DNA of 64,000 bases from NCBI RefSeq assembly GCF_003226255.1, contig NZ_QJST01000012.1, forward strand, positions 21,830 through 85,829, given 5' to 3'. A model generated the notes under the pieces. It was not told the origin of the DNA and ran no database searches. It was given only the letters and a program-made list of their open reading frames with translations. This DNA comes from Idiomarina fontislapidosi. GTDB lineage: Bacteria; Pseudomonadota; Gammaproteobacteria; Enterobacterales; Alteromonadaceae. Positions 35,594-44,737 of this stretch are shown in pieces (position 1 is the stretch's first letter; the number at the start of each line of letters is the position of its first letter). The position numbers and the translations under genes are program-made.

Positions 35594-37262
35594 TTGAAAA
35601 TACCTGTTCACCAGCGACAAAGGTTTGTTCAACACCCACTTGCCAAATTTCTTTTGCATCAATGGCGAACGGGTCACGGTCTAAGACGATGAAGTCGGCC
35701 CATTTACCAGGTTCAATCGAACCGAGGGTGTCCTCTTGCCATCCAGCATACGCCGCATCGATGGTAAACGCACGTAGCGCTTGTTCAAGAGACATTGATT
35801 CTTCCGCGTACCAACCGCCGGCTGGCATGTCTTGGCGATCTTGGCGAGTCACGGCTGCATGCAAACCATAAAATGGGTTCGCAAGCTCTACTGGAAAATC
35901 AGAACCAGCAGCAATGATAGTCCCCTGCTCAAGTAAGGTATGCCACGCATATGCGCCTTCCATACGTGCCTTACCCAGTCGAGCTTCTGCCATATTTTTG
36001 TCACTTGTGGCGTGCGTTGGCTGCATTGAAGCGATGATATTTAAGTCTTTAAACCGGTTGAGGTCGTCAACGTTGACGATCTGCGCGTGTTCAATACGAT
36101 TACGCAGGTTACGACCGCCTAGGGTTTGATAAAACTCGGCAAAGGCGTCAAGGGCAATACGGTTCGCACGGTCGCCAATGGCGTGAGTATTTATTTGGAA
36201 GCCATAAGGGATGATAAGCTCGTACAGTTGACGAATGTTATCAACCGAGGTGACCAACAGACCATGGTTGTCATGGTCGTCACTGTAAGGTTCTAGTAAC
36301 GCCGCACCGCGACTGCCCAATGCGCCATCGGCATAGATTTTAACGCTACGAATAAACAGTTTGTCGTCATCACTGCGGTAAGGGCCCTCAGCAAGTAACT
36401 GGGGTAATTGCGGTTCAGTCGCTGCAATCATCGGATAGACGCGCATTGGCATGGCACCTTGATGTTGCATGCCTTTGTAAATTGACAGGTCGACGGCAGG
36501 CACACCCGCATCATGTACCGAGGTAATACCGACTGATAGCAAATGATCGAATGCTAACTGAAACGCTTGTTTCTTCTCACTGGCTGAAGGCTCTGGAATG
36601 TGCGCTTCAATTAAGTTCATTGCATTATCGATTAGAATACCGGTGGGATTGCCTTCAGCATCCTTAATAATCTGTCCGCCATCAGGCGCGACTGTCTCAC
36701 TAGTGATACCTGCGACTTCGAGCGCTTTTGAGTTAAGCCATACCGCGTGAGCATCAACTCGCGTTAAAACGACAGGACGATCAGCTACGAATTCGTCGAG
36801 CTGTTTGGCGGTAGGAAAACGTTTACTCGGCCAGTTTTCTTGGTTCCAGCCACGCCCTTTAATCCATTTAAGGTCACCGTGCTGCTGGGCATACGCATTG
36901 ACGGCGCTGACTGCATCAGAAGCCGATTTGCTCTCACGAAGATCAACTTGCAACAGGCTCAAACCTAATCCAAGCACATGGCCATGGGCATCGATAAGCC
37001 CCGGCAGTACGGTCTTACCGTTTAAATCAACCTGTTTGAAATTAGGAAATTGCTGCGTCAGGTTTGCGTCACCCATGGCGGTAAACTTGCCATTGCGGAC
37101 GGCAAATGCGCTGAATTGCTCAAGTTGCGCATCCTGCCCAGCAGGGCTTGTTAGCGTGTATCCGTTAACATTTGTATAAACTGTCTGTGCTTTAATTGAG
37201 GTAGTTGATAGAGCACTGACCGCAATCAATGAGGTCAGAATTAAATGACTGAGTAATCTCAT
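35586..37262 (-). CDS. Exported amidohydrolase (amidohydrolase-3 / YtcJ-like)
   Basis: A metal-dependent hydrolase of 558 residues from the ATG at 37262 (AGGGAATT upstream). A Sec signal peptide of about 26 residues ends in IKA-Q, so the enzyme is periplasmic. Metal-site motifs: GLIDAHGHVLGLG near residue 80, SVHDAGV near residue 250, INTHAIGDRAN near residue 355, and the C-terminal AAGSDFPVE near residue 450 with the catalytic Asp. YtcJ-like enzymes hydrolyse N-substituted formamides or other amides; the substrate is unknown. Its 3' end overlaps the start of the HD-GYP regulator by eight bases (ATGAATGA), suggesting translational coupling. Confidence 0.85.
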   Translation of the reverse strand: MRLLSHLILTSLIAVSALSTTSIKAQTVYTNVNGYTLTSPAGQDAQLEQFSAFAVRNGKFTAMGDANLTQQFPNFKQVDLNGKTVLPGLIDAHGHVLGLGLSLLQVDLRESKSASDAVSAVNAYAQQHGDLKWIKGRGWNQENWPSKRFPTAKQLDEFVADRPVVLTRVDAHAVWLNSKALEVAGITSETVAPDGGQIIKDAEGNPTGILIDNAMNLIEAHIPEPSASEKKQAFQLAFDHLLSVGITSVHDAGVPAVDLSIYKGMQHQGAMPMRVYPMIAATEPQLPQLLAEGPYRSDDDKLFIRSVKIYADGALGSRGAALLEPYSDDHDNHGLLVTSVDNIRQLYELIIPYGFQINTHAIGDRANRIALDAFAEFYQTLGGRNLRNRIEHAQIVNVDDLNRFKDLNIIASMQPTHATSDKNMAEARLGKARMEGAYAWHTLLEQGTIIAAGSDFPVELANPFYGLHAAVTRQDRQDMPAGGWYAEESMSLEQALRAFTIDAAYAGWQEDTLGSIEPGKWADFIVLDRDPFAIDAKEIWQVGVEQTFVAGEQVFSNE

Positions 37263-37462
37263 AATAATTCCCTGTAAATGAGCCGTTCGCTTACTATACA
37301 AGGTTTTTGCACGAATGCATAAAGTGCAAAGATCACATACCTGTTAATAAACTTAACAAATGGTCTAACAAAGCATATTAAATTGCTTGAAGACTTGCTC
37401 TGTTGTCTAATTCGGGTATGCTAAAAGTTAAATAGGCAAGGATTTTAAACGAGAGAAACCAG

Positions 37463-38086
37463 ATGAAGATTTTAATAATTGATCCATCGTTCTTCATGCG
37501 TTCAGGGCTCATACAATTACTGACCAACTATGCAACACAGCCAGCAATTTACGAGGCTGATTCGTTTGCAGTCGCCGAGAACTATCTTAAGGCGGATGAG
37601 TTCAATATCATCTTCGTAGAGATGGAATTGCCCGATGAAGAAATCCGCCCGGCGTTACAGCGCCTTAAGCGACTCGCACCTTCCGCGCACTTGGTCCTTT
37701 TTACCAAGGCGAAGGCGATTGGTGATGTACGTCAAGTAATGGCGGCGGGTGTGCGTAGTTATTTACCCAAAGACGCTACCGCTGAACAGGCAAAGATGGC
37801 TATTCGTGGATTGTTAAACGGAGATCGCTATTTGCCAGACGATCCTAATCTTAACGAGCCCCGCAACAAAAGTAGCGGTGCCGAGAGCTTTTTATCGCCA
37901 CGCCAACTTGAAATTATGCAGCTATTAGCTCAAGGTCTATCTAATAAAGAAATTGCAAACATTTTGGGTATTACAGAGGGTACTATCCGTGTCCATTTGT
38001 CTGCGATTTTTAAAGCGATTAAGGTATCGAACCGTACGGAAGCGACGCTTTGGTACTTATTACGTCAGAAAAAACTTGTTGATTAG
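37463..38086 (+). CDS. LuxR/NarL-type regulator with atypical (phosphomimetic) receiver
   Basis: A 207-residue DNA-binding protein. The receiver-like domain (1-125) has Glu53 (FVEMELP) where response regulators carry the phospho-acceptor Asp, and the N-terminal acidic pair is reduced to a single Asp (IIDPSFFM), while the conserved Thr (LFTKA) and Lys (LPKDA) remain. The C-terminal helix-turn-helix (LSPRQLEIMQLLAQGLSNKEIANILGIT and GTIRVHLSAIFKAI-type) is intact. It is therefore probably locked in an active-like state or controlled by another signal. It is the first gene of a likely operon with the DUF1285 gene and flrA, so a role in flagellar or surface control is plausible but unproven. Confidence 0.88.
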   Translation: MKILIIDPSFFMRSGLIQLLTNYATQPAIYEADSFAVAENYLKADEFNIIFVEMELPDEEIRPALQRLKRLAPSAHLVLFTKAKAIGDVRQVMAAGVRSYLPKDATAEQAKMAIRGLLNGDRYLPDDPNLNEPRNKSSGAESFLSPRQLEIMQLLAQGLSNKEIANILGITEGTIRVHLSAIFKAIKVSNRTEATLWYLLRQKKLVD

Positions 38087-38092
38087 TTGCCT

Positions 38093-38623
38093 ATGTCACT
38101 AAGCGATTTAGCTAAACAGCTTGAGTCGTATCATCATGCTCCCACTGAAAAGTGGGATCCGCCGTACTGTGGCGAAATTCCGATGCACATTAACGCTCAG
38201 GGCGAGTGGCTATACCAAGACTCTCCCATAACGCGCTCAGCGCTCGTGAAGCTTTTTGCATCAGTACTGACTTTTGAGGCGGGCGAGTATTTTCTGATAA
38301 CCCCCGCAGAAAAAGTTAAAATAAGTGTCGAGGACGCTCCATTTCTGATTGTTGACTGGCAATTTTACGATTACGAGGGTGAAACAGTAATTCAAGTTGT
38401 CACTAATATTGATGAACGATATATTTTGAATCAGCAACTGTTAAGTTATGTTAAGGATGACATACCTTATTTCGAACTTCCGACAGGCTTGACAGCAAAA
38501 GTTCATCGCAATGTTTTTTATCAATGGGTAGAAGTTGCGAAGCAACGAACGCTCGGTGATGTAACAGAATTATTTCTTCATAGCGCTGGATATGACTTTG
38601 TGATTGGTCGGCTGAAAAATTAA
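38093..38623 (+). CDS. DUF1285 family protein
   Basis: A soluble protein of 176 residues from the ATG at 38093, six bases after the preceding stop codon. I recognise the DUF1285 pattern: KWDPPYCGEIPMHINAQGEW near residue 20, then SALVKLFASVL and YFLITPAEKVKISVEDAPFL. DUF1285 proteins are widespread in proteobacteria and no biochemical role is established to my knowledge. No signal peptide, membrane helix or catalytic motif is visible. It is wedged between the LuxR-type gene and flrA, with an 11-base gap to flrA. Confidence 0.8.
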   Translation: MSLSDLAKQLESYHHAPTEKWDPPYCGEIPMHINAQGEWLYQDSPITRSALVKLFASVLTFEAGEYFLITPAEKVKISVEDAPFLIVDWQFYDYEGETVIQVVTNIDERYILNQQLLSYVKDDIPYFELPTGLTAKVHRNVFYQWVEVAKQRTLGDVTELFLHSAGYDFVIGRLKN

Positions 38624-38634
38624 AGGGTTGATTT

Positions 38635-40092
38635 GTGGTAAAATCCTCAACTAGAGATGCTCGAGTCATTTACGTACTTGAGTCCAATACAGAGCGTAAG
38701 AAGCAACTACAGACAGTGCTCGACTTTATGGGCGAACTCGTTGAATGCCATACCCAGTGGTTAACCGATGAGCAGTTAGACAATGCGCTATGCATTATTG
38801 CTGGCGATTGTATTGATGACCTCGAGTCATTGGCTAATGAGTATCCCAACCTGCCCTTTATCCGTGCTAATGAACGCCACGAGAGTGCGTTTCGAAAAGC
38901 CAATGTTGTCGGGCAAATCACCGATTCGTTAAGCTACGATGAGCTCTCGCACCTAATTCGATATTGCCAAGCCTATCACCGCCATTTACCTAGCCAACGC
39001 GCGCAATCCGGTCAGGTTGCTGATGTGCTTGAAACCAAATTAGTAGGTCAAAGCTACGATATCCGCGAGATTCGTAAACTCATCCAGCAGGTGGCGGGCA
39101 GCGAGGCAAACGTACTTGTGTTAGGAGAGTCCGGTACAGGTAAAGAGGTGGTGGCACGCGGCATACACCAGCTGTCATCGCGCTGTCATGGACCCTTCGT
39201 ACCGGTTAACTGCGGTGCGATCCCCCCAGATTTGCTTGAAAGTGAACTCTTCGGACATGAAAAAGGCGCGTTTACTGGCGCTATTGGCGTGCGCAAGGGC
39301 CGTTTCGAGTTAGCCCAGGGTGGCACACTATTTTTGGACGAAATTGGTGATATGCCTTTGCCTATGCAGGTGAAGCTATTACGTGTTTTGCAAGAGCGCA
39401 TTTTCGAACGCATTGGTGGTAGCAAAAGTATAACTGCTGACGTTCGAGTCGTTGCGGCAACACACCGTCAATTAGAAGACATGATTGCCGATGGAAGATT
39501 TCGTGAGGACCTTTATTACCGCCTAAACGTGTTTCCTATCGAGGTGCCTGCGCTCCGTGAACGCTCAGAGGACGTGCCTTTATTACTGCGTGAAATTGCT
39601 CGGCGCTTTAAAGAAGAGCGCGGTATTGGGATACGCTTTACCGAGCGTGCGATGCAGTCTCTAGAGGCTCACCCTTGGCCGGGCAACGTTCGGGAGCTAT
39701 CTAACTTGATTGAGCGACTCTCTATTACTCACCCTAATCAGTTGGTTGATGTAAGTGATTTACCGCACAAATATAGGCACATCGATAGTGAAGAAATCAC
39801 GCCAGAATACCCAGACGAGTTGCAGGAAAGAGATGCGCTGAACGCCATTTTTTCTGATGACGACGAAGATGATCTCGACGAAGAAGAACTTGTTTCGTTA
39901 CCGACTTCTGCTGCCGAAATCCCGGAAACGGGACTCAATCTAAAAGATATGCTGGCTGAGATTGAAGTTGAAATGATTAAACAAGCACTTGAACGTGCAG
40001 ACGGAGTGGTTGCTAAAGCCGCTGAGTTACTGAGTATGAGACGCACAACTTTGGTTGAAAAAATGAAGAAGTACGACATCGCTAAAGTATAG
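38635..40092 (+). CDS. flrA: Flagellar master regulator FlrA (FleQ-type sigma-54 activator)
   Basis: The top-level activator of polar flagellar genes, working with sigma-54 RNA polymerase. The 485 residues show an N-terminal FleQ-type receiver-like domain without a proper phospho-acceptor, an AAA+ domain with Walker A GESGTGKE (164-171), the sigma-54 contact loop GAFTGA (211-216) and the PWPGNVREL motif, and a C-terminal Fis-type helix-turn-helix ([21 protein letters not shown]). Family members such as FleQ bind cyclic-di-GMP. Translation begins at GTG (38635) after AAGGG. It lacks its own obvious promoter and is probably read from upstream of the LuxR-type gene. Confidence 0.94.
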   Translation: MVKSSTRDARVIYVLESNTERKKQLQTVLDFMGELVECHTQWLTDEQLDNALCIIAGDCIDDLESLANEYPNLPFIRANERHESAFRKANVVGQITDSLSYDELSHLIRYCQAYHRHLPSQRAQSGQVADVLETKLVGQSYDIREIRKLIQQVAGSEANVLVLGESGTGKEVVARGIHQLSSRCHGPFVPVNCGAIPPDLLESELFGHEKGAFTGAIGVRKGRFELAQGGTLFLDEIGDMPLPMQVKLLRVLQERIFERIGGSKSITADVRVVAATHRQLEDMIADGRFREDLYYRLNVFPIEVPALRERSEDVPLLLREIARRFKEERGIGIRFTERAMQSLEAHPWPGNVRELSNLIERLSITHPNQLVDVSDLPHKYRHIDSEEITPEYPDELQERDALNAIFSDDDEDDLDEEELVSLPTSAAEIPETGLNLKDMLAEIEVEMIKQALERADGVVAKAAELLSMRRTTLVEKMKKYDIAKV

Positions 40093-40140
40093 TGATGGAA
40101 TTTTGACGCGTCTAAGTATCTGAAATAAATAATAAAAATC

Positions 40141-40156
40141 AGGCATATCTTTTGCA
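40141..40156 (+). promoter_or_regulatory. Sigma-54 promoter of flrBC
   Basis: AGGCATATCTTTTGCA carries GG and GC exactly 12 bases apart and matches the -24/-12 consensus (TGGCAC, N5, TTGCA) apart from the first base and the C at the end of the -24 element. It lies 36 bases before the flrB ATG. FlrA-dependent control of flrBC from such a promoter is established in Vibrio. Confidence 0.8.
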
Positions 40157-40192
40157 TGGTTAGCGTAGAACTTTTTTAGGATGCGCTAACCA

Positions 40193-41191
40193 ATGCAATC
40201 TAATCATGCACTTATTGATGCAATGCCGAATGCCGTCATTTTGGTGAATGGGCAGGGCATTGTCGATTACTGTAACCCCAATAGTGTCAAATTGATGGGG
40301 GCCAATCTATGTGGTGAATTATGGCGCGACTGTGTCGCCCGTACATTCACACCCAAAGCCGATGACTGGCATGAAGTGTCTTTGCATAACGGACGCCGTG
40401 TGCGGGTTGATGTGTCGAGTCTGCCAGATCAGCCTGGTCAGCTTGTTGTGCTGACTGACTTGACTGAAACTCGCGATCTGCAAGCTCAACTTGCCCACTT
40501 ACAACGCCTTTCGTCAATGGGCAGAATGGTTGCTTCGTTAGCTCACCAAATACGTACTCCGTTAGCTACTGCTTTACTTTACGCAGAACACCTTTCGACA
40601 AGTAATCTAGATACAGAAAAACGTGTCAACTTTAGCGGAAAACTCAAAGCGCGGTTACATGACCTTGAGCATCATGTAAATGACATGCTGTTGTTTGCCA
40701 AAAGTGGTCAACAAAGTACGCTTTCGAATGTCAGCGCCAACAAGCTAATGACACACATAGAGCAAACGGTTGAAGCATATGCCAAACAGCGAAGCATTGC
40801 TATCCAATGGCGCCACGACACTTCAACACCCACCTTAAAAATCAACAAGACAGCGGTCGCTGGCGCAATCCAAAACCTGATTACCAATGCCATTGATGCA
40901 AGCAGCCCAGGGCAATCGATAGTTGTTGAGGCTTCTAGTCATGGCGGTCAGTGGCGCTGTCGTGTCAGTGACCAGGGTAAGGGGATTGATGAAGCCATGA
41001 AAGCCCGACTATTTACGCCATTTGCGACCAATAAACCTCACGGCACAGGGCTGGGCCTCGCCGTAGTCGATACGGTGGTAAAAGCCCACGGCGGTGAGAT
41101 CGAATGGCGGTCTGAAAAAGGTCGCGGCAGTGACTTTATTGTCTTGTTTCCCACAATTCAGCAACCTGACTTGGAGGTGCGTTATGGATAG
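40193..41191 (+). CDS. flrB: Flagellar sensor histidine kinase FlrB
   Basis: The cytoplasmic kinase for FlrC. Its 332 residues comprise an N-terminal PAS domain (about 1-95; DAMPNAVILVNGQGIVDYCN), the dimerisation/phospho-acceptor helix with His118 in LAHQIRTPL, and a full ATP-binding domain (NLITNAIDAS, VSDQGKGID, PHGTGLGLAVV). There are no membrane helices, which fits FlrB/FleS. It sits 100 bases after flrA behind a sigma-54 promoter and overlaps flrC by eight bases. Confidence 0.93.
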   Translation: MQSNHALIDAMPNAVILVNGQGIVDYCNPNSVKLMGANLCGELWRDCVARTFTPKADDWHEVSLHNGRRVRVDVSSLPDQPGQLVVLTDLTETRDLQAQLAHLQRLSSMGRMVASLAHQIRTPLATALLYAEHLSTSNLDTEKRVNFSGKLKARLHDLEHHVNDMLLFAKSGQQSTLSNVSANKLMTHIEQTVEAYAKQRSIAIQWRHDTSTPTLKINKTAVAGAIQNLITNAIDASSPGQSIVVEASSHGGQWRCRVSDQGKGIDEAMKARLFTPFATNKPHGTGLGLAVVDTVVKAHGGEIEWRSEKGRGSDFIVLFPTIQQPDLEVRYG

Positions 41192-42578
41192 TCCTACTGT
41201 ATTAGTGGTAGAGGACGACGCGGCTTTAAGAGAGGCCATCACCGATACACTTGAGCTCGCAAATTATCAGTGCTTGCATGCAGATAGCGGTGAGTCGGCA
41301 TTACTTAAGCTAAAGAAACATAAAGTCGATTTGGTCGTCAGTGACGTGCAAATGCCTGGTATGAATGGCTTGCAGCTACTTCGAAACATAAAGCATCTGC
41401 AGATTAATGTACCGATCGTGATGATGACCGCTTACGCTAAAGTCGATGATGCCGTCGTCGCGATGCGCGAAGGCGCAATTGATTACCTAAGTAAACCCTT
41501 TTCGATCGACGAATTGACGCATTTGGTACAACGCTACGCCCCGATAGACGAAGCTGCAAGTGACGGGATTGTGGTGCGTGATAAGTCGAGTTTAGCGCTG
41601 CTGGAACTGGCCAAAAAAGTGGCACGCACGAACGCAACCGTCCTTATAACGGGCCCCAGTGGTACAGGTAAGGAAGTACTTGCAAGGTACATCCATCAGC
41701 AGTCGGGGCGCGGTCAGCGTCCTTTTGTCGCGGTGAATTGTGCAGCGATCCCTGAAACTATGCTGGAATCACTGTTGTTTGGTTATGAAAAAGGAGCTTT
41801 CACTGGCGCCACACAATCCTCGCCCGGCAAATTTGAGCTGGCGCAAGGGGGGACGCTCTTGCTGGATGAAGTGACGGAAATGGATATCGCTCTGCAAGCC
41901 AAGCTTTTGCGTGTGATTCAAGAGCGTCAAGTCGAGCGTTTGGGCGCTCGCCAAGCAATACGGTTAGACGTGCGCATTATTGCAACCTCAAACCGTGATA
42001 TAAAAACAGCAGTCGCCGAAGGAACATTTCGTGAAGATCTGATGTACCGCTTGAACGTTTTTCCTCTGCATTGGCTCCCTCTCGCTCAGCGGCGCGACGA
42101 TATCGAGCCGATTGCTGAATCGCTAATTGCACGACACCGTCAACGACTCGGTATCCGAGAGCCCGTAAAGCTATCGGAATCAGCGAAGCAGCAGTTACGT
42201 ATTCATAGTTGGCCGGGAAATATCCGTGAGTTAGAAAATGTCATTCAACGTGCTTTAGTGTTACGACAAGAGGGAGAAATTCAAGCCTCAGACCTCATGT
42301 TAGATGTTGTACCGGGAACCCAAGTTCTGCCTGAACAAGTTTCGCAAAATGCTCAACTGGTGGATTCCCACCCTAAGCAAGAATCCGCTATGTGGGCAGA
42401 GCCAGCGCATAGTGAGGACTTGGGCGAATCCTTATTCATGCAAGAATATCGGATTATTAAACAATCATTGGAACGTCATCAGGGTAAACGTAAGCCTGTT
42501 GCCGAAGAGCTTGGAATCTCACCCCGAACCTTGCGTTATAAGCTAGCGAAAATAAGAGATAATGGTTTAAACCTCTAA
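41184..42578 (+). CDS. flrC: Flagellar sigma-54 response regulator FlrC
   Basis: An NtrC-family activator of middle flagellar genes. I start it at the ATG at 41184 with GGAGG upstream (464 residues) and reject a longer frame beginning at 41094 inside flrB. The receiver domain has Asp54 (VVSDVQMPGMNG), Thr (MMTAYA) and Lys (LSKPFS). The AAA+ domain has Walker A GPSGTGKE (157-164) and GAFTGA, and the C-terminal helix-turn-helix (KPVAEELGISPRTLRYKLAKI) is complete. It is immediately upstream of the fliE sigma-54 promoter, its expected target. Confidence 0.95.
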   Translation: MDSPTVLVVEDDAALREAITDTLELANYQCLHADSGESALLKLKKHKVDLVVSDVQMPGMNGLQLLRNIKHLQINVPIVMMTAYAKVDDAVVAMREGAIDYLSKPFSIDELTHLVQRYAPIDEAASDGIVVRDKSSLALLELAKKVARTNATVLITGPSGTGKEVLARYIHQQSGRGQRPFVAVNCAAIPETMLESLLFGYEKGAFTGATQSSPGKFELAQGGTLLLDEVTEMDIALQAKLLRVIQERQVERLGARQAIRLDVRIIATSNRDIKTAVAEGTFREDLMYRLNVFPLHWLPLAQRRDDIEPIAESLIARHRQRLGIREPVKLSESAKQQLRIHSWPGNIRELENVIQRALVLRQEGEIQASDLMLDVVPGTQVLPEQVSQNAQLVDSHPKQESAMWAEPAHSEDLGESLFMQEYRIIKQSLERHQGKRKPVAEELGISPRTLRYKLAKIRDNGLNL

Positions 42579-42601
42579 TTAATTGCCCACCTTTTTGGAG
42601 T

Positions 42602-42617
42602 TGGCACTCTACTTGCA
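42602..42617 (+). promoter_or_regulatory. Sigma-54 promoter of the fliE operon
   Basis: TGGCACTCTACTTGCA is a near-perfect -24/-12 element (GG and GC 12 bases apart). It lies 49 bases before the fliE ATG and presumably drives the long fliE-flhB transcript under FlrC. Confidence 0.92.
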
Positions 42618-42665
42618 TCATCTTAACTAACACGTTAAGCCGTAAGTTTTTTGACGGAGAAAAAG

Positions 42666-43001
42666 ATGAAAGTAGATGCCAACGCGGCCTATCAACAATG
42701 GCGCGAACTGACAACTCAATCGGCCAATCTTGACCAAGCACAAAATAATAATGCGTTAAAAGTCGAGAATTCGGCAAATGCTGACTTTTCTAACCTTTTG
42801 AAAATGGCCGTAGATAATGTCAATGAGCTACAGCAAACCTCTGGCGACTTGAAAACGCGTATGGAGCTCGGCGATCCGAATGTCACGCTTGAACAAACCA
42901 TGATTGCCAGTCAGAAAGCCAGTATTGCTTTTGAAGCTACGGTGCAGGTGCGCAACAAAATGGTAGAAGCGTACAAAGAAATCATGTCAATGCCGGTATA
43001 A
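42666..43001 (+). CDS. fliE: Flagellar basal-body protein FliE
   Basis: The rod-to-MS-ring junction component exported early in assembly. It has 111 residues from the ATG at 42666 (GGAG upstream); a TTG-initiated frame at 42651 is rejected. The C-terminal half carries the FliE signature (NVNELQQTSGDLKTRMELGDPNVTLEQTMIASQKASIAF-type region, residues 50-90), and ends VRNKMVEAYKEIMSMPV. The N-terminus is low-complexity and Asn/Gln-rich, typical of exported axial proteins. It is the first gene of the fliE-flhB run. Confidence 0.95.
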   Translation: MKVDANAAYQQWRELTTQSANLDQAQNNNALKVENSANADFSNLLKMAVDNVNELQQTSGDLKTRMELGDPNVTLEQTMIASQKASIAFEATVQVRNKMVEAYKEIMSMPV

Positions 43002-43024
43002 CCGTCCTAGTTGGAGAATAAGCT

Positions 43025-44737
43025 GTGGCTGAATCAACAGATTTAATGGTAACAGAAGGCGCGGGTAGTAACTCGGCAGAGACAAACGACCAAGCTGGCG
43101 AGAAGCAAAGTATTGTCGATAAATTGGCTAACTTTGATATGTTACGCCAGGTTGTCGTAATTTTGGCGCTTGCCATTTGCGTTGCCATTGCCGTCTTTAT
43201 CATGCTCTGGGCCCAAGAGTCGACTTTCCGTCCATTGGCTAAGATGGAAACCGAGCAGCTTGTCGGTACGCTTGACTACCTTGATGCGAATAACATCGAA
43301 TATAAAGTAGAGGGTAACGTTGTATCGGTACCCGAAGAAAACTATGACGCAGTGAAATTACAACTCACTCGAGCGGGCGTAGACTACGGTCAGTCGGAGA
43401 GCTCGGGCTCAGATATTTTGATGAGCGAGCCGGGTTTTGGGGTGAGCCAACGTTTAGAACGTGAGCGCCTCATCCACTCGCGTGAAATACAGTTAGCACG
43501 CGCCATTGAAGAAATGCGCGCTGTGTCGGCGGCACGTGTACTTCTCGCTGTTCCCAAAGAGAACGTGTTTGCACGCCGAGAGAAGCAGCCCAAAGCTTCT
43601 GTTATGCTCAATGTAAGAGGCAATCAATCACTCAGCGAGGAAGAAATTGCTTCTATCGTTGATATGGTGGCTTCATCTGTCACTAGTTTAGAAACCTCGC
43701 AAGTTACCGTAACGGATCAAAATGGTCGGTTGCTAAATTCAGGGTCCCAAAGTGCATTGGCGGCAACGAATAGTCGCGAATACCAGCTTGAGCGCAAACG
43801 CGAAGAAGAGTATCTCAACAAGATTGATAGTATTCTGATCCCTGTTCTGGGCTACGATAACTATACGGCACAAGTTGATGTCACTATGGATTTCACGCAA
43901 TCTGAAAAGACTCAACGGCTATATAATCCAGATATGCCAGCTATTCGCAGCGAAATGACAGTCGAAAACCGCAGTGCAGGCTCAGCGATTGGTGGCATTC
44001 CTGGGGCATTGAGCAACCAGCCTCCTTTAGAGTCAGATATCCCAGAAGAGGCAGGCAGCGGAGCGAGTCAACGTGACGCGAGTGGCTCTTTGCATCGCGA
44101 AGCAACGCGCAACTATGAGCTCGACAACACGGTGAGCTATACTCGCAACCAAACGGGCACGATAGAGCGTTTGAGTGTATCAGTTGCCGTTAACCAGCCA
44201 ACAACGACTAATGCCGAAGGTGAGCAAGTGTCGACCCCGGCTTCACCGGAGCAACTAGAGAATATTCGTCGCCTTTTACAAGGTGGGATTGGCTATGATC
44301 TAAGTCGAGGTGATACGATTGAGGTCGTCTCAGTGCCTTTCGCGCGGTTGCCTGACCTCGGCGCGGGCGAGACAGCCATTTGGGATCAGCCTTGGTTCTG
44401 GCGCGCGGCGCGTCTGGTGATGGGCGGCTTAGTGATTCTGGTATTGATATTGGCGGTCGTTCGCCCAATGCTGAAGAAACTCATCAATCCAACTCAGGAG
44501 TTGGACGATGATGCTAACTCAATGCTCGAAGACGATGAAATGATGGGTGATGAGACGATCGACTTGTTATCGTCTCAGTTTGATGAAAGTTCAGTTGGAT
44601 TTGGACCTGACGGAAGTTTACAACTTCCCGACTTGCATAAAGATGAAGATTTGCTGAAGGCCGTACGTGCATTGGTTGCGAATGAGCCTGAACTATCTTC
44701 TCAAGTGGTTAAAGCGTGGTTAAACGAAGATGCCTAA
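43025..44737 (+). CDS. fliF: Flagellar MS-ring protein FliF
   Basis: Forms the MS ring in the inner membrane. It has 570 residues (552 in Salmonella), with transmembrane helices at about 40-62 and 458-480. Ring-building domains lie between them: YLDANNIEYKVEGN near residue 82, ARAIEEMRAVSAARVLLAVPKENVF near residue 155, and RNYELDNTVSYTRNQTGTIERLSVSV near residue 360. The acidic C-terminal tail (about 510-570) is the FliG-binding region. Translation begins at GTG after GGAGAATAAGCT. Its stop overlaps the start of fliG (ATGCCTAA). Confidence 0.96.
   Translation: MAESTDLMVTEGAGSNSAETNDQAGEKQSIVDKLANFDMLRQVVVILALAICVAIAVFIMLWAQESTFRPLAKMETEQLVGTLDYLDANNIEYKVEGNVVSVPEENYDAVKLQLTRAGVDYGQSESSGSDILMSEPGFGVSQRLERERLIHSREIQLARAIEEMRAVSAARVLLAVPKENVFARREKQPKASVMLNVRGNQSLSEEEIASIVDMVASSVTSLETSQVTVTDQNGRLLNSGSQSALAATNSREYQLERKREEEYLNKIDSILIPVLGYDNYTAQVDVTMDFTQSEKTQRLYNPDMPAIRSEMTVENRSAGSAIGGIPGALSNQPPLESDIPEEAGSGASQRDASGSLHREATRNYELDNTVSYTRNQTGTIERLSVSVAVNQPTTTNAEGEQVSTPASPEQLENIRRLLQGGIGYDLSRGDTIEVVSVPFARLPDLGAGETAIWDQPWFWRAARLVMGGLVILVLILAVVRPMLKKLINPTQELDDDANSMLEDDEMMGDETIDLLSSQFDESSVGFGPDGSLQLPDLHKDEDLLKAVRALVANEPELSSQVVKAWLNEDA

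Noticed and set aside
41094..41183. Longer N-terminus for FlrC
   Set aside because: The extra 30 residues lie inside flrB and do not resemble a receiver; the ATG at 41184 has a strong GGAGG site and begins at the conserved receiver start.
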